A DNA stretch of 51,472 nt from Actinomycetota bacterium (GTDB lineage: Bacteria > Actinomycetota > CADDZG01 > WHSQ01), in NCBI GenBank assembly GCA_009377815.1, contig WHTI01000009.1, positions 1 through 51,472 of the forward strand. The letters are read 5' to 3'. Of the stretch, positions 27,914 through 35,809 are shown piece by piece. The notes under the pieces were generated by a model. That model was not told the origin of the DNA, did not search any database, and was given only the letters and a program-made list of their open reading frames with translations. A program made the position numbers and the translations under genes. Positions within the stretch are counted from its first letter, which is position 1. Each line of letters starts with the position of its first letter.

Positions 27914-27921
27914 TCACGAGC

Positions 27922-28554
27922 TCAGCGATCGAGGCGGCGGGAGTCCTGCAGACAAGCCAACTCCAGGCGGTTCGGGCGTATCTGGCGGCCGTCCCTCCCG
28001 ACGTGAAAGCGGAGTACGAATGGGATCCGCTGCTCGAAGAGGGACCCGTCTTGTTCGTAAGTGACCATCACTCCGTCCATCTTGGTCTTGCCGACACGTT
28101 GAGTGCGGAGCTTCAGATACAACGACGGCGGGTCCTCTTCTCCGGGCTCGATCACGAAGGGCCTGCTCGTCACCGGCTCATGGAGGTGAAGGATCAGGCA
28201 CTGGCGGCTGAGCTTGGTGACCGGTGGATAGGTCACCGACCTACCAAAAGTGAAGTAGAGGTCCCCTTCGCGCCGGTCGGTCAGCAGCAACTCCTGAACC
28301 TCGATGACATCCGCCGGACCCTTCCAGATCGGGTGAAGTCCCACGACCGTGAGGGGCCGGTCGCTGCCGTTCACCAGCTCCATGTAGTGATAACCGAAGA
28401 CCTCGCCCACCGCGACCGACGGCGCCGGCGTCACCGTCCACCCACCATCGTGCTCGAGCGCGGTACCCGATCCGCCCCCTTCCTTGGCTACGGTTTCACA
28501 CCCGCCGAGCACCAGTACGAGAACCAGCACGACCACCAATCGAGGTTGGATCAT
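27922..28554 (-). CDS. Lipoprotein of unknown function
   Basis: This 210-residue protein starts with MIQPRLVVVLVLVLVLGGC, a signal peptide with a lipobox LGGC, and continues with beta-rich sequence that includes FVIEPGEEDPPSLYLKLRT and a middle block of about 40 residues around HPIWKGPADVIEV. I recognise no family. Its ATG overlaps the stop of the metalloprotease upstream (TGATG), so it is translationally coupled and may anchor or assist that enzyme. I used this start, not the longer frame from 28815, because the latter overlaps the protease. Confidence 0.72.
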   Translation of the reverse strand: MIQPRLVVVLVLVLVLGGCETVAKEGGGSGTALEHDGGWTVTPAPSVAVGEVFGYHYMELVNGSDRPLTVVGLHPIWKGPADVIEVQELLLTDRREGDLYFTFGRSVTYPPVTKLSRQCLILHLHEPVTSRPFVIEPGEEDPPSLYLKLRTQRVGKTKMDGVMVTYEQDGSLFEQRIPFVLRFHVGRDGRQIRPNRLELACLQDSRRLDR

Positions 28555-30173
28555 CAGCTGGTCGGGAAGCCGATCGCGGTGGCCTTGGCCCTGATCACAG
28601 GGATCCACTCCGGGTGACCCAGAGCGTCGGCAGCGGTCAGCAGCGTCAGCACGCCGTCTCTGAAGTTCGCCGTCGGCGTGAGGAACTCGTGCGAGGTCAG
28701 GACCAGCCTGAGCGAGCGGTCGGACTTCGCTTCGGCCAGCTGGGTCCGGTTCATGGCCTCTGCCTCTGCCGAATCGACCAGCCCATCGCGCACGTTCCAT
28801 AGGAAGGTCGCCCACATCTCGCCGTCGGCGTGGACCTCATCCTCGATGTTCTCCGGGTAGTGCTTCGGGCTGTCCATGCGGCGAAGGCAGGTGGGGTCGT
28901 CGGATGAGTACGAGGTTGCGTCCCAGTCCATCACGCAGACATCCTGGAACCCGTAGCTGATCCGGGCGTAGTAGGCACCGGCCTGGAAGTCGCCGAAGCC
29001 CTCACCCATCGCACCGCCCTCGGCGGTCTCGCCCCAACCGGGGACCTGGTCGTCCTGAACCGCGTGGCCGTACTCGTGCAGGATTACCTCGGCGTCCTCG
29101 CCGTCGTCGACGCCACCGGCACCGAACAGCATGAGGTCGTTGCCGGGCTGGTAAAAGCTGTTGTCGAAGCCCTCGACGCGCAAAGCGTAGACGTCCTGCG
29201 ACTCCGCGTTGATGGAGGCCTGACCGGTGAAGCCGAGCCGCTGCTGCAGGTAGCGCTGGTAGCCGTCGAGGTGTGCGTACGCCATCAGTGCCTCGAACCG
29301 CACATCCGCACGGGTGTAGTCGAACCGCCCCGGGGTGAGCTGGACCATCGGCGCCTGGCCCTGAACCGTGGCCCAGGGGCCTACGAGACGGCCGAGCAGG
29401 GACTGCTGGAAGTCGTACTCGCGGATGGGCATATCCACCAACGCGGCGGTCAGCGCCGGGTCGTCGAGGTCCGTGTCGGGGCCCGCGCCCGAGTCGAATC
29501 CCGGCTGGCGGAGCGAGCTGTCCTGCATCGTGACTATCGGGTTGGGATCGAACAGGGTAGCCACGGCGTTCTCGTATCGGTTCTCGTCCGAGACCGACAG
29601 GATCGAGCCATCGGCCGCCGCGACATGGACCGAAGCGGCAACCGCGGGGGCCAGGGACAGCACTGTGACCCGGTAGGTGTCGACCAGCGACCCGTCGCGC
29701 TCGACGAGGAGCCGCTCGATGTTGATGCGTTCGGGTGAGGTCACCCCGAGGTATGCCACGGCGGCGGCGTGTGCCGCAGAAGCTCCAACCGGGCTTGACA
29801 CTGCGGCCCCCTGGGCGCGGACCTGGCGCGCCTGCACCCACACCACCCTTCCGTCAACGATGCTCACGATGGCGTTCCCACCCTCGACCTTGATCCCGTC
29901 TGCGTACTGCGCTGCGCGAACGTGGGTCCCAACGAGGGATCGCTCAACCGAATCGAAGCGGAACACGGCCGCATCGATACCGAGCCGCGCGGCTGCTTTC
30001 CGTAGCGCGAGGCGCGCCGTCCTCTTCGGGCCCTTCTGGGCAGCACCGAGATCGCCACGGATCAAGCCGCGTGCAACACGGTGATCGGATGAGGGGCTCG
30101 AGGCCACAGCGGAGGCGGTAAGGCTTGCCGTAACCATAGCCAGTGCGACGAGGACGAGCGAGGTCTTCTTCAT
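28554..30173 (-). CDS. Secreted gluzincin metalloprotease (M4/M36-like)
   Basis: This 539-residue protein has a signal peptide (KKTSLVLVALAMVTASLTA), an FTP-like propeptide (VRAAQYADGIKVEGGNAIVS) and a zinc site HEYGH at 366-370, with Glu391 in MGEGFGDF as the third ligand. The long insert before HEYGH and the VILHEYGHAVQDDQVPG context differ from classical M4 thermolysins and suggest a distinct branch near M36. The ATG at 30173 follows a GAAGAACC-type region; the longer frame includes the palindrome translated as peptide and is not credible. It is divergent from the LVIVD gene with palindrome copy 3 between them. Confidence 0.88.
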   Translation of the reverse strand: MKKTSLVLVALAMVTASLTASAVASSPSSDHRVARGLIRGDLGAAQKGPKRTARLALRKAAARLGIDAAVFRFDSVERSLVGTHVRAAQYADGIKVEGGNAIVSIVDGRVVWVQARQVRAQGAAVSSPVGASAAHAAAVAYLGVTSPERINIERLLVERDGSLVDTYRVTVLSLAPAVAASVHVAAADGSILSVSDENRYENAVATLFDPNPIVTMQDSSLRQPGFDSGAGPDTDLDDPALTAALVDMPIREYDFQQSLLGRLVGPWATVQGQAPMVQLTPGRFDYTRADVRFEALMAYAHLDGYQRYLQQRLGFTGQASINAESQDVYALRVEGFDNSFYQPGNDLMLFGAGGVDDGEDAEVILHEYGHAVQDDQVPGWGETAEGGAMGEGFGDFQAGAYYARISYGFQDVCVMDWDATSYSSDDPTCLRRMDSPKHYPENIEDEVHADGEMWATFLWNVRDGLVDSAEAEAMNRTQLAEAKSDRSLRLVLTSHEFLTPTANFRDGVLTLLTAADALGHPEWIPVIRAKATAIGFPTS

Positions 30174-30202
30174 GAATGGCGGGTTCTTCTGCCACGCCCG
30201 CC

Positions 30203-30230
30203 GTGCCTTTGTGCATGTGCACGAAGGCAC
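30203..30230. promoter_or_regulatory. Exoprotein palindrome, copy 3, shared by divergent operons
   Basis: This is the most symmetrical copy: 13-bp arms at 30203-30215 and 30218-30230, with one mismatched pair, around a TG centre. The consensus part is 30206-30227. It is about 43 bp from the minus-strand metalloprotease start (30173) and about 90 bp from the plus-strand propeller start (30306), so it can control both operons. Confidence 0.7.
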
Positions 30231-30305
30231 GGCCCCTGATGGGGCGTAGAGGTCTCACAGAACTGGAGCCGCCACAGAGGCGGCCTTCTTCAAGGAGATA
30301 GATGC

Positions 30306-31844
30306 ATGCGTGCACGCCGTTTGGCTTTCGCGATCGCGACGGTACTCCTCGTACAGCTCCTGCCCGCGGGGGCCGGCTCCAAGGGCATCGCCGCGGAGTT
30401 CCACAGCGACAACATGACCCATGTCAAGAACATCCCTCAGCAGAACATCGAAGGGAACACCGGCGGAGGGGGCAGCGACATCGAGTTCGTCTCTCTCGAC
30501 GTCACCGACCTACCTGAAGCGCTGGACCTGGGCGTGACCGGGGTCCGCGAGTTCGCCCTCGGCGGCAGCCTCAACAAGGGCATGCAGATCTACGACATCA
30601 CCGACCCGGAGAACACCGAGCTGGCGTCGATCTACGACTGCAAGATCGCCCAAGGTGACATCCAGGTCTTCACGCGTGAGGACGGCCGGACCTACGCCAC
30701 CTACACGGCCGACTACGACGCAGTGCTCAGTTCGACGTGCTACCAGGACATCAAGGCGATGGAGATCGCGCCTAAGGATGGGATGGGGACGTTCATCGTC
30801 GACCTCACGAACCCCTACGCCCCGAGGACCGTGACGTTCATCTACCTCGCCAAGGGCTCACACAACATGACCGTGCACCCGAGCGGCAACTTCCTCTACA
30901 ACTCGAACAACGAGCTGACCGAGGGCATCGGGCTCATGGAGATCGTCGACATCACAGCGATCACCGAGCCAAAGGTCCTCGAGCCCCTCGACCTCGGGAC
31001 CGGGATCGACTCGCACGACATCACGTTCAACGCCGACGGAACCCGCGCCTACTCCGCAGCGGTCTCGCACTCGCTGGTGATGGACACGACCGACCCCTCC
31101 AAACCGACGATCATCGGGCGCATCATCGACCCGACGATCACGATCCACCACCAGTCGGAGCCCATCACGATCGATACCGGTACACCTCTCGGCGTCCGTG
31201 ACTTCCTCGTCGTCACCGACGAGGTGGGCGGCGGCAGCGCTGGTTCGGTATGTCCTGGCGGCGCCATCCACATCTTCGACATCACCGGAGACCTCGAGAC
31301 GGCACCCGTGAAGCTCGGCGTCTACGAGGCGCCTGTGGTCAAGCCCGCCGGTGGTGGCACGGACGCCACCGGGTCGGCCCTCGGCTGCACCTCGCACGTG
31401 CTGCGCTTCTACCCGGAGCAGAAGCTCATGACGATCGCCTGGTACAACGCGGGCGTCCATGTCGTGGACATCTCAACCATCCTCGGCCCGTCGGTGGGGA
31501 TCACGCTTCCGGTTGACGGTGGCCCCACGACCGGCAGCCTCGGGGTGGGGATGAAGGAGCTGGGCTACTACTGGTTCTCGGACTCCAACACCTGGAGCGC
31601 CAAGACGAACAAGTTCGCCGAGGACGGATCCTTCTACCTCTACGCCAACGACATCAGCCGAGGACTCGACATCTTCCATTACAGCTCCGCGGCTCCAACC
31701 TCGACGGCAACGGGTAAGTCGTTCAGCCCGTCGGCCTATGCCGCGCTGGTGGCCAAGCGCGGCCCGCGCCCGGCGTGGGAGGACGTCAGGCCCTACTGCC
31801 TGCTCAAGTCGTCAACCTCGCCCGCGATCAAGAAGCGCAGGTAA
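30306..31844 (+). CDS. Secreted LVIVD-repeat beta-propeller protein
   Basis: This 512-residue protein has a signal peptide (LAFAIATVLLVQLLPAGAGS) and repeated propeller-blade motifs of the LVIVD kind: MQIYDITDPENTELAS, TFIVDLTNPYAPRTV, MEIVDITAITEPKVLEPL, LVMDTTDPSKPTIIG, IHIFDITGD and VHVVDISTI. The family is extracellular and mostly uncharacterised. Cys residues (STCYQD, SVCPGG, LGCTSH) may form disulfides. A paralogue lies at 39.6 kb. The stop is followed after 2 bp by the ATG of the CocE-type enzyme, so the two are coupled. AGGAGATAGATGC precedes the ATG. Confidence 0.85.
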   Translation: MRARRLAFAIATVLLVQLLPAGAGSKGIAAEFHSDNMTHVKNIPQQNIEGNTGGGGSDIEFVSLDVTDLPEALDLGVTGVREFALGGSLNKGMQIYDITDPENTELASIYDCKIAQGDIQVFTREDGRTYATYTADYDAVLSSTCYQDIKAMEIAPKDGMGTFIVDLTNPYAPRTVTFIYLAKGSHNMTVHPSGNFLYNSNNELTEGIGLMEIVDITAITEPKVLEPLDLGTGIDSHDITFNADGTRAYSAAVSHSLVMDTTDPSKPTIIGRIIDPTITIHHQSEPITIDTGTPLGVRDFLVVTDEVGGGSAGSVCPGGAIHIFDITGDLETAPVKLGVYEAPVVKPAGGGTDATGSALGCTSHVLRFYPEQKLMTIAWYNAGVHVVDISTILGPSVGITLPVDGGPTTGSLGVGMKELGYYWFSDSNTWSAKTNKFAEDGSFYLYANDISRGLDIFHYSSAAPTSTATGKSFSPSAYAALVAKRGPRPAWEDVRPYCLLKSSTSPAIKKRR

Positions 31845-31846
31845 GC

Positions 31847-33631
31847 ATGAAAACCCGACTGGCCGGCCTCCTCGCGTTCGTAGCTGTAGCCACGGCGCTG
31901 CCGATCGCGCCCGCCGCCGCGGCGGTTACCTACGAGGTGCACTACGTCGAGTCCGTCGACGGTGCAATGATCCGCATCGAGATCCAGCGCGATACGAGCT
32001 TCGATGCCGACAAGCAGCCGGTCATCCTCACGTACTCGCCCTACAATTCGCTCTCGGAACCGCAACCTGCGGCCGATGGCATCGCCGATCGCTACAACCC
32101 GAAGGGCTACGCGCGGGCGGTGGCCGACGTACTCGGGACCCGAGGTTCAACGGGATGCTGGGACTACGGCGGCGCCAAGGAGCAGCAGTCCGGCGTCGAT
32201 GTCGTCAAGTACCTCGCCGATCTTCCGTGGTCCAACGGCAACGTCGGCATGACCGGGGTTTCCTACGAGGGCACGACCGCCAACATGGTCGCCGCGACGG
32301 GGATCCCGGAGCTGAAGGGGATCGTCCCCGTCGCCGCGATCAGCCGGTGGTACGGATACGCATACAACAGTGGTGCACGCTACTTCTTGAACTCGGTCGA
32401 GCCCACCGATGAAGGCTTCGACACGCCTCTGCTTTTCGACGTCGGCTTCAGCGACACGATCGTCGCCGACCCCGAGGACGAGCGCTTCGCCGACATCGCT
32501 GCAGCACGTGCTGCGGAATGCGGCGCGATCGAACACACCATGCAGGGCTACTCGCGCAACCCGGACTACGGGCCGTTCTGGCAGGAGCGTGATTACCTCA
32601 ATCCGGCACGTCGTGGCCGATACCGCGCCGCGACCCTCGTCGTCCATGGATGGCAGGACTACAACGTCAAGCAGCAGGAAGGTCTCGACCTCTACGAGGC
32701 GATCACCGTCGACGATCCCGATACCAGGAGGGTGGAGGGCGTTCCGTTCAAGATGCTGTGGATGACCCAGTCGCCCCACGCGGACGGATCGGGTCCCGGC
32801 TACCAAGCGCTGCTGGACTCGTTCTGGGCGCAGACCCTGAAGGGCGGGGATCGCGGTTTGCCCGGAGCTACTCCGGTGAACTCGCTGGGGAGCAGCGCCT
32901 CTGGCGCAGCCGAGACGTACTCGAGCGAAGCCTCCTGGCCGCCGCCGAGGACCAAGAGGCTCACCCTTCACCTCGGACGCAGCTTCGATGAGATCGACGG
33001 CCTCCCGCAGGCGGGGCCGGTCGGCAGCAAGGGCGAGACCGGCACCCTGGAGCTCGAACCTCAGAACGATGGCGGCGGCTGGACCCACGTCGACAACGCA
33101 GCCACCACGGAAGAGATGACGCTCGCCGATCCGCTCAATAGGGAGACAACCGTTCCAGGACCACTCGAAACGGTCCAGGGACATGGCTACTACTCGCTGT
33201 TCCACGAGTCCGCTCCGTTGACGTCCGACATGCGGATCGCCGGTTCGGCGCGCTTCAACACCTGGGTCAACGCGTCGATCGAGGGGCAACACATCACCCC
33301 GGTGTTGGTCGAGGTACTGCCCGACGGGACGCTCAACCTCGTCCAACGCGGATTCCTGAACCTCGCATACCGCGACGGACTCAAGGTCGCCGATCCGGAG
33401 AGCGGATGGCAGCACGGCGTCGTGCGGTTCCTGCCTCAGGACTACACGTTCACGAAGGGGAGCCGGATCGGTCTCATCCTTCAGGGGTCCAACACGATCT
33501 GGGCCGTCCCGGGCGCGGCCGGAACGATGTCGTACGCGATGGGACCGGTCGACGAAGTCACCACGGTGGGAGCGAGATTGGTCCTCCCGGTGGTCGGGCT
33601 TCAGAGGGATCGGGGCCGGCTCCTCGAGTGA
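31847..33631 (+). CDS. Secreted CocE/NonD-type hydrolase (S15-like)
   Basis: This 594-residue protein has a signal peptide and the alpha/beta hydrolase fold of the CocE/X-prolyl dipeptidyl-peptidase group: LTYSPYNSL, RGSTGCWDYGG, nucleophile GVSYEG (Ser139), acid in VVHGWQDYNVKQQEG and histidine in QSPHADGSG. The C-terminal X-Pro_dipeptidyl-type beta domain includes DLPLSSDMRIAG-like sequence (ESAPLTSDMRIAGSARF) and GSRIGLILQGSN. Members cleave esters or Xaa-Pro peptides. It is exported and co-transcribed with the propeller just upstream; the substrate is unknown. Confidence 0.87.
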   Translation: MKTRLAGLLAFVAVATALPIAPAAAAVTYEVHYVESVDGAMIRIEIQRDTSFDADKQPVILTYSPYNSLSEPQPAADGIADRYNPKGYARAVADVLGTRGSTGCWDYGGAKEQQSGVDVVKYLADLPWSNGNVGMTGVSYEGTTANMVAATGIPELKGIVPVAAISRWYGYAYNSGARYFLNSVEPTDEGFDTPLLFDVGFSDTIVADPEDERFADIAAARAAECGAIEHTMQGYSRNPDYGPFWQERDYLNPARRGRYRAATLVVHGWQDYNVKQQEGLDLYEAITVDDPDTRRVEGVPFKMLWMTQSPHADGSGPGYQALLDSFWAQTLKGGDRGLPGATPVNSLGSSASGAAETYSSEASWPPPRTKRLTLHLGRSFDEIDGLPQAGPVGSKGETGTLELEPQNDGGGWTHVDNAATTEEMTLADPLNRETTVPGPLETVQGHGYYSLFHESAPLTSDMRIAGSARFNTWVNASIEGQHITPVLVEVLPDGTLNLVQRGFLNLAYRDGLKVADPESGWQHGVVRFLPQDYTFTKGSRIGLILQGSNTIWAVPGAAGTMSYAMGPVDEVTTVGARLVLPVVGLQRDRGRLLE

Positions 33632-33633
33632 TC

Positions 33634-33655
33634 GCTTTGTGCACGTGCACACAGG
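33634..33655 (+). promoter_or_regulatory. Exoprotein palindrome, copy 4
   Basis: Arms GCTTTGTGCA and TGCACACAGG with a CG centre give a fully palindromic 12-bp core (GTGCA-CG-TGCAC). It lies right after the CocE stop and about 88-109 bp before the 306-residue secreted protein. Two outer bases differ from the consensus. Confidence 0.62.
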
Positions 33656-33687
33656 GAGTAAGTCGCTACCAGTGAACCAACGTCATA

Positions 33688-33726
33688 GCGGGTGAAACAA
33701 GCGGGTGAAGCAAACGGGTGACAACC
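33688..33726 (+). repeat. Three 13-bp imperfect tandem repeats
   Basis: Units 33688-33700 (GCGGGTGAAACAA), 33701-33713 (GCGGGTGAAGCAA) and 33714-33726 (ACGGGTGACAACC) follow each other without gaps, between palindrome copy 4 and the ATG at 33743. They end right before the AGGAGGG ribosome binding region. They could be a further binding site or a slippage product. Confidence 0.7.
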
Positions 33727-33742
33727 ACAGGAGGGACAAAGG

Positions 33743-34663
33743 ATGGGCAAGTTTCGGATCAGATCGATGGGCCTACCGCTTCTGCTGCTGGCGAGCATCC
33801 TGCCGACCAGCGCATCGGCGGATGAACCACCCGCGACCTCGATCGACAGCCTGACGGCGGTCGCCGGGATCAGCACGGTAGCTGTTTCCGGCAACGGAAC
33901 GTTCACCGCCCCAGCGGTCGAGATCGGGGTTGATGGAACGAACGACCACACCGGCTCGCAGGCTCCGCTACCGAGCGGCACCGACCTCACGGTCGCCAAG
34001 ATCCGCGCGCTCGACCCGGAGACCCTTCGGTTCGAGCTCCAGATCGCAAATATGCCGAGCCTGGGTGGGACGCCCGAGCTGGTCAACTACGTGTGGCCGT
34101 TCATCGCCGGCAGCGCAGAGTACGAGCTGCAGGCCCACTACACGGCAACGGCCAGAGAGATCAACGACGCCCGGATCGACAGCATCGGCACCCCGAATCA
34201 CACCCTGAACACGTGTACTCCCAACGAAACCACCGGGGGAATGACCTGTGCCACCGAAAACATCGAGGGTGAGTTCACCGGAAACTCGGTCGTTTGGTTC
34301 GTTCCGAAGTCGATGGTCGGCCTCACCGAGGAGAAGCCGAAGGTCTTCGAAGGGGCCGCTATCGCCTCCTCGCTCAGCTTCTCAGGCATGCTCTGGTACG
34401 CGAACGGCAACGGCGGCGACACGATGTTCGCCGAGCGAGCGTTCACGTTCCCGACCGCCACGGTCCTGGGGACGATCGTCGACGCGGACGTTGCCGACGC
34501 CGATGCGGTTCCGACCACGCCGCTCGCCGTCACCGGGCTGGGCGACTTCTCCGGCGAGTTGGAGAAGCCTGCCCTTCCCGGTCTCTACAAGGTTGTCGTC
34601 AAGGCCTGTTTCGGAGCCGGCAACTGCGCGGTTGCTTCGACTCCATTAACCATAGGCCTGTAG
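33743..34663 (+). CDS. Secreted protein of unknown function
   Basis: This 306-residue protein starts with a signal peptide (SMGLPLLLLASILPTSASA) and then a beta-rich domain with DLTVAKIRALDPETLRFELQ, YVWPFIAG and FEGAAIASSLSFSGMLWYANG. A Cys pair (NTCTPNETTGGMTC) and a second (KACFGAGNC) suggest disulfides. The region AEYELQAHYTATAREI resembles no family I recognise. It sits alone behind palindrome copy 4 and ends in a very strong terminator, so it is probably a monocistronic member of the exoprotein group. Confidence 0.75.
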   Translation: MGKFRIRSMGLPLLLLASILPTSASADEPPATSIDSLTAVAGISTVAVSGNGTFTAPAVEIGVDGTNDHTGSQAPLPSGTDLTVAKIRALDPETLRFELQIANMPSLGGTPELVNYVWPFIAGSAEYELQAHYTATAREINDARIDSIGTPNHTLNTCTPNETTGGMTCATENIEGEFTGNSVVWFVPKSMVGLTEEKPKVFEGAAIASSLSFSGMLWYANGNGGDTMFAERAFTFPTATVLGTIVDADVADADAVPTTPLAVTGLGDFSGELEKPALPGLYKVVVKACFGAGNCAVASTPLTIGL

Positions 34664-34720
34664 ACCTCAGAACCGGCCGGGATCTCTAGGCGTCCCGGTC
34701 GGTGTCCTGGGGACCGCGCA

Positions 34721-34762
34721 CACCGGCGCAGCGCCGGGCCCGAAGGCCCCGCTGCGCCGGTG
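34721..34762. terminator. Strong bidirectional terminator
   Basis: A perfect 13-bp outer stem (34721-34733 and 34750-34762) continues, after a 2-nt bulge, into a 5-bp inner stem around a CGAA loop. CCCTTTCTTCTCT follows on the plus strand. It lies between the convergent secreted protein and phosphotransferase genes. Confidence 0.85.
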
Positions 34763-34783
34763 CCCTTTCTTCTCTGGGCCGGC

Positions 34784-35809
34784 TCAGGCCCCCGCCATCA
34801 ACGTGAGGCCTCTTCGGGCGAGGGCCGGGACCCCTTCCTCCATGCGTGCGAAGAACGGATCGTCGGTCGCTCCGGCGAGATGGCGTGCGTAGGAACCCTC
34901 GAGCAGGATCGCGAGCTTCCAGGTCGCCAGCACCCGGTACCAGTCCATCGCGCGCACGTCGATGCCGGAGCGCTCCTCGTACCTGGCGATGAGATCCTTC
35001 CGGCGGGAGAAATCGGGCTGCACGGTCACGTTCGTGAGATCGGCGAAGACGTCGCCGCCGGGATCCTCGGGCTCGCTCCAGAACGAGATCATCCAACCGA
35101 GGTCGGCGAGCGGATCGCCGATCGTCGACATCTCCCAATCGAGGATCGCGTTCAGCCTCACGGGGGCCTCGGGGACGAACATCACGTTGTCGAGCTTGTA
35201 GTCCCCGTGCACCAGCTTCGAAGGTGGCGACTCCGGGAGATTGTCTCCGAGCCAGGCCCCCACCTTCTCGAGATCGGGCAATGGCCGCGTGAACGGAAGC
35301 GTGAGTTCCAGCTGGCCGTTCCACCTTCGCAATTGCCGCTCGAGGTAGCCGGTTGTCTTTCCGAAGCCATCGAGTCCAACCGATGCAGGTTCGATCGAGT
35401 GCAGCTCGACCAGCGAATCGACGAGTTCCTCACCGACCCGATGGCGCTCCGCCTCGGTCAGGAAGCCTGGGAGATCGGCCCGGATCACGACCCCGTCGAT
35501 CCGCTCCATCAGATAGAAGGGCGCCCCGATGATCTCGGGGTCCTCGCACGAGACGATCGTGCGCGGGCTGCGCGCGACGGTTCCGCTCAGGGCGGACAGC
35601 ACGGTGTACTCGCGTCCGACGTCGTGGGCCGATGGGAGGAAGGCGCCGGCGGGCGGTCTCCGTAGCACGTAGCGATCATCTCCGCGCGTGATGAAGAACG
35701 TCTCGTTGGAGTGGCCTGCCTGGTGGCGCTCGACGTCGAGGGCAACTTCGTCACCGAAATGGATGTCGAGGAACGACGCCAGCGACGCAACGTCCATCAA
35801 CTCCGTCAC
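34784..35809 (-). CDS. Phosphotransferase family protein (ACAD10/11-type kinase domain)
   Basis: This 341-residue protein has an APH/choline-kinase fold: RYVLRRPPAGAF (nucleotide-binding lysine/arginine region), the catalytic loop LVHGDYKLDNVMF and the metal-binding ILDWEMSTIGDPLADLGW. This pattern is that of kinase domains linked to acyl-CoA dehydrogenases (ACAD10/11), which act on 4-hydroxyacyl-CoAs. The GTG start overlaps the TGA of the acyl-CoA dehydrogenase gene upstream (GTGA), so the two are coupled, reproducing as two genes the fusion seen in eukaryotic ACAD10/11. Confidence 0.83.
   Translation of the reverse strand: MTELMDVASLASFLDIHFGDEVALDVERHQAGHSNETFFITRGDDRYVLRRPPAGAFLPSAHDVGREYTVLSALSGTVARSPRTIVSCEDPEIIGAPFYLMERIDGVVIRADLPGFLTEAERHRVGEELVDSLVELHSIEPASVGLDGFGKTTGYLERQLRRWNGQLELTLPFTRPLPDLEKVGAWLGDNLPESPPSKLVHGDYKLDNVMFVPEAPVRLNAILDWEMSTIGDPLADLGWMISFWSEPEDPGGDVFADLTNVTVQPDFSRRKDLIARYEERSGIDVRAMDWYRVLATWKLAILLEGSYARHLAGATDDPFFARMEEGVPALARRGLTLMAGA

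Noticed and set aside
28003-28617. Plus-strand frame of 204 residues
   Set aside because: It lies antisense to the lipoprotein and metalloprotease, is His/Arg-rich in the manner of shadow frames and has no family features.
28554-30230. Longer N-termini with the peptide pattern TCTK seen in several frames near the palindromes
   Set aside because: They are the palindrome itself read as codons. The signal peptide starts lie further inside the genes, so the similarity is at DNA level only.
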